DNA from: Talpa occidentalis
Lineage: Eukaryota > Chordata > Mammalia > Eulipotyphla > Talpidae
Assembly (NCBI RefSeq): GCF_014898055.3
Contig: NW_023601104.1
Coordinates: forward strand, 40,984,210 to 41,048,209
Direction of reading: 5' to 3'
DNA length: 64,000 nt
Positions 10,801-18,665 of this stretch are shown here, piece by piece. Numbering within the stretch: the stretch's first letter is position 1; each line of letters starts with the position of its first letter. The notes beneath the pieces were generated by a model. That model had not been told where the DNA came from. It searched no databases and worked only from the letters and a program-made list of their open reading frames with translations. Both the position numbers and the translations under genes were made by a program.

Positions 10801-13800
10801 CCTCTGCACCCCTCGTATTCTATGACAGCCCAGAACATGAGAGGGCTCTTGGGAGGTTATCTTGTTTCATGCACTGCCATGACAAGATTAACAGGCCACA
10901 GGGAACTCAGCAAGAAAGAAAACATAGCTCACACCATGAGAGAAGAGTATCTCAACCATGAACTTTAGTGGGGCTTGTGATCCTTGTAGGAAAAAGATCT
11001 TGGGGCTTCACTGAGCTGAAACTCTGATTCTTCGGTGACATCAGACTGTCTAAATTCTTTTTTTTTTTTTTTTTTTTATAGAGGCATGCTTTATTTATTT
11101 GTTTGCTGGTTTGTTTGTTTGTTTTGTTTATACATGCACTGGGTACAGTCAGAAGCGCGGGAGGGCGAGAGAATTCACCAGAGCCAGAGCGGGGAGCAGA
11201 GCAGGCAGAAGGACCGAAGGACACTGCTGAGGGGAGCAGCGGGCGGCAGGAGAGGTCTGCGCGCCATGTGGGACCCTCCTCCGGTGGCCGGGGAGCAGCC
11301 GGGGATCGAACCGGCACCGCAGAGGCCGCGCGCAGCTTCGCAACCCAGCGCTCAACCGCTGCGCCACCGGGGAGGCCCAGACTGTCTAAATTCTTTAATA
11401 AATTCTTTAGGAACCAACAAACCCTCATTTGTAGTCACCCCAGGAGATTCTCGTTCTTCCTGCTCCTCAAATGTTAAATGTACAAGGCAAACAAACCCTT
11501 GTTGTGTAGAGAAATAGGAAATTTCTCCTAGCAGGAGATATAATGTTTTGTCAAAGTTGTTAAAACATATCCAGCCCCCCTTCCTCCATCCCACTGACTA
11601 CTCTACTTTTTTCTGTCCCTCTCCCAGGGCCTGGCCTGGTGCAGCGATTCCGGCCAGACTTCAAGCGCAAGTTTGCAGACTTCTTTGAAGATGATACTAT
11701 ATCGGAATATATCTACCACTGCAATGCTCAGAATCCCAGGTGAGGGTGGCTCCCAGAGCCAGCACAGGGTGCATGGGTTGGGAGATAAAACCCCAGCTGC
11801 TAGAAAACTCCAGAACACCCCAGAATCATTCTGTGTTATACTACTTCTAGCACAAAGCTCTCTTCCCATTAGGGGAAGGTCGCCTTAGCAGGCTTGAGCA
11901 TTTCCAAAGTGTTCCCCCAGGGATAGGCACAAAGGGCTAGAGATAATAGATTAATTGAACATGCTCGGTCTCTGGAGAAAGACCCTTATTCTTCCCTAGA
12001 GATAGGCAGTTAGCCTAACAGGCCAGAGTCTGGAAAATGGTGTAAAAGATATAAACGTTATAAAAGATCTTTTTTTTTTTTTTTTTTTTTTTTATTAACT
12101 GAACAAGTGATAGTGCTTTCACAAAAGCAAGCAAGGGAAGAAGTTCATATCTGACTGTTCACACAGCAGATCCCACAAGCCTGCTGAATTGCAGTCTTGG
12201 CAGCTGACAGCTAGGCAGAGGCAGGGAGGTAATCTTCCTCTCAGGCAGTGCTCTGCGAGTGGCTGATACCAGGAGGCCTGAGGCTGCATTGGCAGCAACA
12301 GCACCGCCTCTGTGGAGGCCTCAACCAGAACTGCCGTGAGGCATCTCAGGGAGCCAAGGTCAATGGAAGCAGCAGAACTGCCTCATCTCATTCCAGGCCT
12401 ATCCAGGTCACCCACTGTGAATCCAGAGCTGAGCAGAAGTGAGATCAGCAGTCCAGTCCTGGCCGAGCGTTAGCCTCACCCCACATGGCTGCGGGGCAGC
12501 GTGGGAACTGCCTGCAACACGCCATATGTGCTCAGCTCATTGAAGGGCCCTGGGCAAGCAGTAGTATAGAAACTCAGCTCAACAGTCACATCAGGGAGCC
12601 CCCTGTTTCCTCTCTACCACCCCTCTCTCAGCCCCACACTGGGCTCAGTGCCAGCTTCATGCCCATTGAGGCCTCGAGCCTTTTCCCCAGACTCAGACCT
12701 CATTCTGTGTAATGACTGGCCTCCCAGGCTGAGCCACAGAATACATAATCTTGCAACTCATTTGTGTCCCAGAGGAAGCCGAGATGACATCAGTGGGAAC
12801 CAATTCCCTCCCACAACACCATCACTCAACCTTATTTCAGTTGAGGTAACATTGGTTTATAACATTATTTAGGCTTCAGGTATATAGCCTCAGGAAGCAA
12901 CATCTGTGTTACATTAAGTTCTCCACCAAAATTCTGGTTTCCATCCACAATTGACCTCTTTCACCCAATTTACACACTTCCCTGCCCGCTTCCCTCTTCA
13001 CTCAATTTTATACCCCCCTGAATGTTTCTGAGTGGACACTCTGACAGACTTGCAGTAACTCTTAACATTCCCTTGGAAAACTTGAAATTTGACCAAAGGA
13101 AAAATATGGGGAGGGCAGAGGGACTCACTTTGTACTTACTTTCGTTTTCACAATGACCTATAATAAATCGGGTATAATTCTCTCCATTTTGTAGATGAGA
13201 ATATTCTGGTTACATGACTTGCTGAGAAAACACAGCCAAGATTTGAGTTCATGTCTTTCTGAATCCAGAATCCCTGGTTTTCCACCATGCTGCATTGTCT
13301 TTAGGAAAAATTGTTTCTAGTGGCCCGTGCACAGCTCAGGCTTCTGTCCCCTTACGGTTCAAAGAAGACTGGGGACATGATACCTGAGGAATCGTAGCCT
13401 GGCAGGCGGCAGTCTCCCCACCTCCCCCGCCTCGCACAAAATCTTCAGACTAGTCCAGAAAGCCCCATGACACGGCCTATTAGTTCCACTGAAGGATGCC
13501 CAGGGAGCAAAGCCGATTAGATCGACAACCACTGCTTCCTACAAAGCACAAATTGCTGCTCTTTCTGAGTTCTTGCAAGACTGTTGTTTCATTTCAGAGT
13601 TTTCTAAGGAAGCCCTTTTTAGCTACTATGGTGTTCACTCTTCAGAGTCCCCCTCAGATGAGCTCCCCCTTCCCCCCATCCCCAGCAGGCTATGCCTCTC
13701 ATTTGTCTTCTCATAGCACTGCACCACCCTTTCAAAATTCTGGGGAAATTTTAAGTTAAATAATTAATCATGTGTTTATTTAATGCCCACCTCCCTAAAA

Positions 13801-15087
13801 CAAGATAAATTGTAAGCTCCAAGAGAGCAGGCATTGAATCTGTCTTGTTCATAAGTCCCCATGCTCAGCCCAGGGCATGACACATAGAATAAATAATAAC
13901 CCATTGACAATTCTCAAAGCCATGGGATTTTTCCCAAGTGCGTCCCTTCCTGTTTCTGTGATAGGAGATCTGTGATATTCAGGTCATCATGCCAATATTT
14001 AATAAGCCCAGTGCTGGGACAGACACTGACATAAAGGGGATGCAGAGGGTGCCCAGGCCTCCGAGGAGACCAACAAGTTGACATTCTATGCTGCAGGGTT
14101 TATTCCATTAATCACCTCTCCCTGTGTTGCTTCTGCAGTGGAGAGACGGCATTCAAAGCCATGATGGAGTCCTTCGGTTGGGCCCGGCGCCCCATGTTGG
14201 AACGAATTCACTTGATTCGAAAAGATGTGCCCATCACCATGATCTACGGGGCCAACACCTGGATAGATACAAGCACGGGGAAAAAAGTGAAGATGCAGCG
14301 GCCAGATTCCTATGTCCGAGACATGGTACGTCGGCCAGCCAAGGCTCAGGGTTGAGGTGAAGCACTGTGCATGCTGCCAGAGAGTATGATTGACTCTCAG
14401 CTGTCATGGGCCTTGGGGTAGAGAGGGGTCATCAATAAGTGGAGGGCAGAGGAATGGCCAGAGGCGGGGCAGTGGATTTGAAAGGGTTGGCTCTGTAATA
14501 TCCTAATGAGGGGTTTCTTATTTCTGTGTAGCCCAGTTCAACTATAAGGCAGTCCCCAGGGACATCATGCCACTTCTGCAGATCCCCTGTCATTCCCACC
14601 CTAAACCAGAGCCTCGAACAGTGGAGCAAAGAGTAGAGGCTTCCATGAAGCCTACCACATTCCTGCCTTCTCTTTATCTTTTATTCCCCCGTACACTCTT
14701 ATTTGCTAGTGACTGTGTTGATTGATATGGGGGCCATCCATGGCTCCCCGTCTACTGGACCTGTGCATGAAATGAGTAGGTCAGTGGTGGGGCGAGCGTG
14801 GAAGGAAAGACACAGTGAATGGCCCCAGGAGAAGCAGAATGGGATATCTGAGGAAAGTGCCAAAATCCAGGGAGAAAGGTGCACCATTTTTTCTGATAGA
14901 TACTCAGGGTGACAGGCGAGTAGGTCTAAGGGGAGAGGGAACATTTCCAGTACCAGGAATAAAGGGCAGCCCACCGGGCCGGTGGCTCTCTCCACAGGAG
15001 ATCGAGGGTGCATCGCACCACGTCTATGCAGACCAGCCGCACATCTTCAATGCTGTGGTGGAAGAGATATGCGACTCAGTTGATTGA
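4285..15087 (+). CDS. ABHD4: ABHD4, alpha/beta-hydrolase (N-acyl phospholipid lipase), 7 coding exons
   Basis: Joining 4285-4307, 7491-7579, 8844-9216, 9368-9522, 11628-11739, 14139-14325 and 14998-15087 gives 1029 nt: 342 codons plus TGA, the length I know for human ABHD4. Every intron is GT-AG and every junction keeps frame. Visible features are the oxyanion box HGFGGG (75-80), the nucleophile elbow GHSLGG with Ser146 (the close relative ABHD5 has Asn here), the probable acid Asp294 in YGANTWID, and HHVYAD with His320 and Asp325 (HX4D). From the family, it removes acyl chains from N-acylphosphatidylethanolamine and its lyso form. This supplies glycerophospho-N-acylethanolamines and so N-acylethanolamines, in parallel with NAPE-PLD; N-acylphosphatidylserine is also a substrate. 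The start has A at -3 and G at +4. The gene appears intact. Identification rests on remembered family sequence, not a search. Confidence 0.96.
4851..5950. other. ABHD4 intron 1, first part; nothing recognised
   Basis: Unique-looking sequence, with no alternative exon or named repeat that I could support. Confidence 0.4.
5960..6155 (+). repeat. MIR SINE (ancient) in ABHD4 intron 1
   Basis: It has the MIR order: GCATTAGCTCATTAAATCTT, then CAGCCCTATGA, then GGTAATGTGCCCAAAGTTAC, then CTAAGTGGCAGTGCCAGGAT and TAGAACTCTGACC. Confidence 0.85.
6245..6405 (+). repeat. Second MIR-type SINE in ABHD4 intron 1
   Basis: It matches the MIR 5'-to-core pattern: CTAACTAGCTGTCTAACCTC, TTGGGCATCAGTGTGCTCAG and CTGTAAAATAAAGAGGCTGA. 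It is diverged. Confidence 0.75.
6406..7490. other. ABHD4 intron 1, last part; nothing recognised
   Basis: Includes overlapping short ORFs on both strands (6883-7140 and 7195-7623) with no family features; the latter overlaps exon 2 in antisense. Confidence 0.4.
7491..7579 (+). CDS. ABHD4: ABHD4 coding exon 2
   Basis: The acceptor is CTGTCCCAG ending at 7490 and the donor is GTAAGT at 7580. It encodes residues 9-37, including [11 protein letters not shown] and KNVESRILQ, the N-terminal segment before the hydrolase fold. Confidence 0.94.
7769..7819 (+). repeat. Short intron 2 repeat, copy A (pairs with 8262-8312)
   Basis: About 43 of 51 positions agree with 8262-8312, including an identical 21-base core. 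The second copy ends only about 60 bp before the exon 3 fragment, so both may come from the same rearrangement. Confidence 0.7.
8371..8457 (+). pseudogene. Decayed partial copy of ABHD4 exon 3 inside intron 2
   Basis: These 87 bases align with 9065-9152 of exon 3 at about 84% identity by eye, with one single-base deletion (after GAGGG) that breaks the frame. Similarity fades on both sides. There is no splice acceptor equivalent to that at 8843 next to it. It reads as a duplicated fragment rather than a usable alternative exon. Confidence 0.85.
8844..9216 (+). CDS. ABHD4: ABHD4 coding exon 3
   Basis: The acceptor TTTTTCTAG ends at 8843 and the donor GTAAGA starts at 9217. This largest exon encodes Cys38 to the start of Arg162. 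It carries the HGFGGG oxyanion box and the GHSLGG nucleophile elbow, so it holds the catalytic Ser146. Confidence 0.96.
9368..9522 (+). CDS. ABHD4: ABHD4 coding exon 4
   Basis: The acceptor CCTTTAG ends at 9367 and the donor GTGAGT starts at 9523. It encodes [16 protein letters not shown] and onward to VAGPW, the strand and cap region following the nucleophile helix. Confidence 0.95.
9523..11042. other. ABHD4 intron 4, first part; nothing recognised
   Basis: No repeat or exon was recognised. The 189-aa antisense ORF at 10269-10838 has no recognisable domain and lies fully in the intron. Confidence 0.4.
11061..11378 (-). mobile_element. Young type I SINE, antisense in ABHD4 intron 4
   Basis: Flanked by identical 18-bp duplications AGACTGTCTAAATTCTTT (11043-11060 and 11379-11396), so it is recent. 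It belongs to the sublineage with the 3' extension GCATGCCTCTATA before the A-tail. ORFs reported across it on both strands are SINE translations. Confidence 0.95.
11628..11739 (+). CDS. ABHD4: ABHD4 coding exon 5
   Basis: The acceptor CTCTCCCAG ends at 11627 and the donor GTGAGG starts at 11740. It encodes [15 protein letters not shown] through [13 protein letters not shown], the cap/lid part of the fold. Confidence 0.95.
11740..12069. other. ABHD4 intron 5, first part; nothing recognised
   Basis: No exon or repeat was recognised between the exon 5 donor and the poly-T at 12070. Confidence 0.4.
12070..12800 (-). other. Poly-T followed by GC-rich sequence: possible retrocopied 3' UTR
   Basis: A run of 24 T (12070-12093) abuts gene-like sequence, which would be an A-tail on the - strand. 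I could not identify a parent gene, no AATAAA sits at the right distance, and no matching duplication was found at a far end. An alternative is an expanded homopolymer in unique intron sequence. Confidence 0.3.
12836..13010 (-). mobile_element. L1M 3' end fragment, antisense, in ABHD4 intron 5
   Basis: GTAACATTGGTTTATAACAT followed by GGCTTCAGGTATATAGCCTC is typical of old L1M 3' UTRs read on the opposite strand. Confidence 0.6.
13130..13300 (+). repeat. MIR SINE in ABHD4 intron 5
   Basis: Order fits MIR: CTCTCCATTTTGTAGATGAG, GACTTGCTGAGAAAACACAG, then GTTCATGTCTTTCTGAATCC. Confidence 0.75.
13600..13910 (+). repeat. L2 LINE 3' end in ABHD4 intron 5
   Basis: Contains the L2 tail pattern: TCATAGCACTGCACC, then TAAATTGTAAGCTCCAAGAG, GAGCAGGCATTGAATCTGTC, then GGGCATGACACATAGAATAA. 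Confidence 0.75.
14139..14325 (+). CDS. ABHD4: ABHD4 coding exon 6
   Basis: The acceptor TTCTGCAG ends at 14138 and the donor GTACGT starts at 14326. It encodes [20 protein letters not shown] through YVRDM, including YGANTWID with the likely catalytic acid Asp294. I recall human having Ser-Asp where this has Ala-Asn at 289-290; the acid itself is kept. Confidence 0.95.
14998..15087 (+). CDS. ABHD4: ABHD4 coding exon 7 and stop
   Basis: The acceptor CTCTCCACAG ends at 14997. It encodes the last 29 residues (314-342), including [11 protein letters not shown] with the catalytic His320 and the HX4D motif, and stops at TGA 15085-15087. Confidence 0.95.
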   Translation, partial: EIEGASHHVYADQPHIFNAVVEEICDSVD

Positions 15088-16480
15088 GCTGCTCTCTCCA
15101 GCGGAAGAGGAGAAAGCCAGAGAGTTGCTCTCACCTTCCTGTCTGCTTACTCACCCCTCTGTCCTTTCCTCACCAACTAACATGTGCCAGCCAGGCAGCG
15201 TCTCGGGCCATCCCCAGGGCAGGACCACAGTGAAAAAGAATATTCCTGAGCCCATGCTAAGGGACAGAGGCAGAAGCCACAAGAAGCCTTGAGCTCCCCA
15301 CCCTGGGGAAGAACATAAAGGGTTGCGTAATGCCACCACATTCTCTCCATGCCAAGTGTCCCCAGATGGTGATTGTGAAGGGATTGCACTGAGCCACATT
15401 CCCTCCCTATGCCAGTGGGAGGGCCTTTTCCCTTGTACAGAGGAGAGACCCCCATCAGCCTTTCCCAGCTCTGGAAAGTGTGTGGGGGTAGGTTCCTTGC
15501 AAGAACATCTTCCTTCTCCATCACCCTCTAGCCCTCATCCCATCCCATCCCAGTTCCATCCAGTGAACTATAAAGAGCAAGCCTGGAGCTGCCTTGACCT
15601 GCAGAACCCCTTCCATGGCCTGAGAGGTTATATCCAAGGCCCTCATTGACTGTTGAGGAACAGGTCAGGGCAGGACATGGCTGGCCCATGGTGACACAGC
15701 TCTGTTCCCGGAGAGTTAAGGCTAAACCAGGTCTGCCAACACCCAGTGCTAGTTGCAGACCCCACTGGCTAAGGCAGGCACCATTGCCATGGGGCTGGTC
15801 CTGGTCACTGGCTGAGGATAAGCCCCCTGCCCCACATTCCAGTCCCTCTAGGCAGGGGTGCTTTTGTTCTGCCCTGTGTCTCATCCCTAGCTGCCTAAGC
15901 TGGGGATACCCAAGTGCTTCTGTCCTGCCCCATCTCATTCCCCACTGGGAGCCCTCTGGGCTTCCCTCTGTGCCTTGGGCCCCAAGCCCCACCTGTAGTA
16001 TAGAGCAGAGGTGGCCCCTGGTGGAGAGAGAAGGAAAAGGCCTTCAACCACAGGACTGTGTTTGGATTCCCTGAGCTCACTAGTCTCCACAGGGTTTTTC
16101 CACCTGCCCCCAGAGCTGAGGCCTATGGTGAGCACCTGTCCGTGGTCCTGTGGGGAGCCTCAAATCAGCAGTTCCCTGTCTTCATCAACCACAGGATGGC
16201 TCTCACTGCCTGGCCCTCCAGCACCTTGTCCCCATGGTCTCCAGCTCATCCCACCCCTGGGCCACCTGTCGGCCTCTTAGGCCGGTTCCAGGGGCTGCTC
16301 CGAGGTCTGGATGGCAGGCTGGGCCTGACCCCAGGACTAGGCAGCTCCTGTCTGCTCCTCCACTTTTGTAAGCCAACCCTTCCACCAGAATAGTATTAAC
16401 TCCTGGTGCTTTGTACTACTGGTCCAGCTGCCTTGGGCTCCTTTTCTATATTAATAAAGAAATGAGTAAAAACTGCGGGT
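15088..16480 (+). other. ABHD4: ABHD4 3' untranslated region with polyadenylation signal
   Basis: No intron or repeat interrupts the sequence after the stop. A canonical AATAAA lies at 16453-16458, followed about 20 nt later by a GT-rich stretch (GGGTGGTGATAATG) suitable as a downstream element. The cleavage site, about 16475, is inferred. ORFs inside (15323-15649 and 15646-16074 among others) are by-products of GC-rich sequence. Confidence 0.75.
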
Positions 16481-16749
16481 GGTGATAATGTTCAATATTT
16501 CTCCAACAAGTGCTGGGAGTGGTGCCGAATTCACAGCAGCCCCTGTGATGTCTGACTTAGCCAAAGGGGATCTGAGAGCCACCATTCCCATAACACTCCC
16601 TCTCTCATTGAGCACAGCGTTCACCCTCTAGACCAAGCCCAGACTCCAGATCAGCAGCACAGGCCTGCCCAGCCAACCCCTCAGGATGAATGAGAAGTGT
16701 ACACAGCCATGCCCCTGCAGTAAGAATAATTAAGTGGAACTGGGCACTC
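16481..16749. other. Flank downstream of ABHD4; nothing recognised
   Basis: No repeat or gene signal was recognised between the polyadenylation region and the U6 fragment. Confidence 0.4.
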
Positions 16750-16813
16750 CCTACTATCCATCATTCCAATTTTAGTATATGTGCTGCCGAAGCGAGCATC
16801 CTAGTGTCCATCA
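16750..16813 (-). pseudogene. 3'-truncated U6 snRNA retropseudogene (U6 nt 1-36) with target duplications
   Basis: The complement of 16764-16799 is U6 snRNA nt 1-36 with only nt 1 changed (G to A): TGCTCGCTTCGGCAGCACAT, then ATACTAAAATTGGAA. It is flanked by imperfect 14-bp repeats CCTACTATCCATCA (16750-16763) and CCTAGTGTCCATCA (16800-16813). No A-tail and no U6 3' two-thirds are present, so it cannot act as U6. Confidence 0.9.
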
Positions 16814-16959
16814 ACTGTTGTCCCAAATGCACTACAAGTGGGCCTGCACACAGCATTTCCTATAGCCAGTTTTCCTAACTCAGACTCCCCCTCTGGCTCA
16901 CAAATATTTCTTATTCAGGGAAACCTGCCACAGATCCCCAGACTAGCCTTGTATCCCTT

Positions 16960-17115
16960 CTTCTGTGCTTCCATGGCACACTCAACTGCCCCTTTCATAA
17001 AACATAAATTTACAGTCACTTGTTTAATATCTGTCTCCTCCTCAAACCATAATTATGTAAGGGCAAGTGGCATGTCCGAGAGCTACTTCATGTTTAATAA
17101 AATTTTGTTTTAATT
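16960..17115 (+). repeat. L2 LINE 3' fragment
   Basis: ACAGTCACTTGTTTAATATC, TCTCCTCCTCAAACC and TTATGTAAGGGCAAGTGGCA resemble the L2 3' end. Diverged. Confidence 0.45.
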
Positions 17116-17563
17116 GAGCCAAGAGAAGTGTGAAATGCAAAGTGCTCAAGAAGCATGTCATTACCAGCAGTGCCTGTTTGCTGGCTGACTCCAGCTAGGC
17201 CTAGAATTCCAGAGCTCTAAATGACACATACTACTACTTATGAATCAATCAATGAAACTATGAAACTCCTGGGTATAATTACAAATCTCTCTGCTTATGC
17301 TAGCCTGATTGCCATACAGAGGAGAGGACAGGTACTTCGAGCTTACCTGCCAAGTGTTGGAGCTACAAAAGTGAAGAGACATGGCCCTGCCTTGCTGGGA
17401 AGTTGCACTCTACATGGAGAGACATGCTTAATCAAATTATATAAATTTGCACCAGAAAAGGGCTGTCCCAAGAGGCTGGAAGTCTCCCTTAGAAGTGAAG
17501 ACCACTGAGCCTGAAGGAAGGACAGGTTGGGGAGACAGCAGGAATGTCTATGGGAAGAACACC
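17116..17563. other. Intergenic, nothing recognised
   Basis: The 95-aa ORF at 17221-17508 has no family features. Confidence 0.4.
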
Positions 17564-17579
17564 AAGAATGAGCCCTGTT

Positions 17580-17766
17580 GAGTGGAAAGAGCACAAGGGA
17601 CTATGGTGACGGTGCACGGGTGAATTGGTGGTGGAAATTTCACCGGGACTACACCTGAGAGGATAAAGCATACATTGTACAAAAATGAAGAATGAGGCAA
17701 AAAGTATATAAAATAAAAAATAAAATCATTAATACTCCTAAAAAAAAGAATGGAAAAAAAAAAAAA
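17580..17766 (+). mobile_element. Severely 5'-truncated L1 3' end with A-tail
   Basis: Flanked by exact 16-bp duplications AAGAATGAGCCCTGTT (17564-17579 and 17767-17782). The interior GCATACATTGTACAAAAATG followed by AAGAATGAGGCAAAAAGTAT resembles the 3' UTR of the outer L1 at 59490-59540, so it belongs to the same L1 lineage. Confidence 0.8.
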
Positions 17767-17929
17767 AAGAATGAGCCCTGTTAGCAGAATTGGTGGCCGT
17801 GAGATGAGGCTGTGGAGGCTGGAGACCCTCTAGCCAAGATAAGAATGTGCTCATCCTAAAAGCCATGGGAAGAAATAATTGGAGTGAGGGTCAAAGTTGG
17901 GTGGGGAGTATGATAGAATCAGATCTGAG

Positions 17930-18238
17930 GGCCTCCCCGGTGGCGCAGCGGTTGAGCGCTGGGTTGCGGAGCTGCCCGTGGCCTCTGCGGCGCCAGTTCG
18001 ATCCCCGGCTGCTCCCCGGCCACCAGAGGAGGGTCCCACATGGCGCGCAGACCTCTCCTGCCGCCCGCTGCTCCCCTCAGCAGTGTACTTCGGTCCTTCT
18101 GCCTGCTCTGCTCCTGACTCTGGCTCTGGTGAATTCTCTCACCCTCCCGCGCTTCTGACTGTACCCAGTGCATGTATAAACAAAAAACAAACAAATAAAT
18201 AAATAAATAAAACATGCCTCTATTAAAAAAAAAAAAAA
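17930..18238 (+). mobile_element. Young type I SINE with 3' extension
   Basis: Duplications AGAATCAGATCTGAG at 17915-17929 and 18239-18253. The tail lacks TCTTT and instead reads AACATGCCTCTATTA before the final A-run. Confidence 0.95.
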
Positions 18239-18499
18239 AGAATCAGATCTGAGATTTGAAGCAACGGCCCTGTGGAGTAGAGAATGTTGGGGGTGGGTCC
18301 TGAGGGAGCTTTGAGGCTACTGCCATGGTCCAGACAGAGATACTGGAAGCTGGCACTTAACTAGTGGCTGGTGGACACAGAGGAGAATGAGGCAAGAATT
18401 GTTAGCAAGTCAAATTAAAAGAACTTGATGTCAACACTGAGTGATGCTACCACCCCCTTCGAGAAGGGGCCAAGTGAGGCGCTGGTCACCAGTCCTGTT

Positions 18500-18665
18500 C
18501 AGATAACAGAACAACCTGGGGGCATAGAGATTCCTGGGCCATATCTCCCTGAGTCTGATTCAATAAATCTGGATGGAGTCTGCCCATGATATCTGCATGT
18601 AAACACATTCCCTAGGAGAGTTTGATGCCCCTGTCTGCAGGCACTGGTCTGAGAGCCCCTGTGCC
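18500..18665 (+). mobile_element. MER5-like hAT (Charlie) remnant
   Basis: CAACCTGGGGGCATAGAGAT, TCCTGGGCCATATCTCC, GAGTCTGATTCAATAAATCT and AGGCACTGGTCTGAGAGCC follow the order of MER5-type non-autonomous DNA transposons. Confidence 0.6.

Noticed and set aside
15528..16074. 142-154-aa ORFs in the ABHD4 3' UTR
   Set aside because: GC-rich UTR by-products on both strands; no conserved domain and they follow the proper ABHD4 stop.
17847..18215. ORFs of about 100 aa with Arg/Pro-rich, SH3-like composition on both strands (also at 11035-11517, 32035-32598, 47629-47996, 56108-56394)
   Set aside because: All are translations of the same SINE in different frames; the repeated peptide comes from the repeat, not from a gene family.
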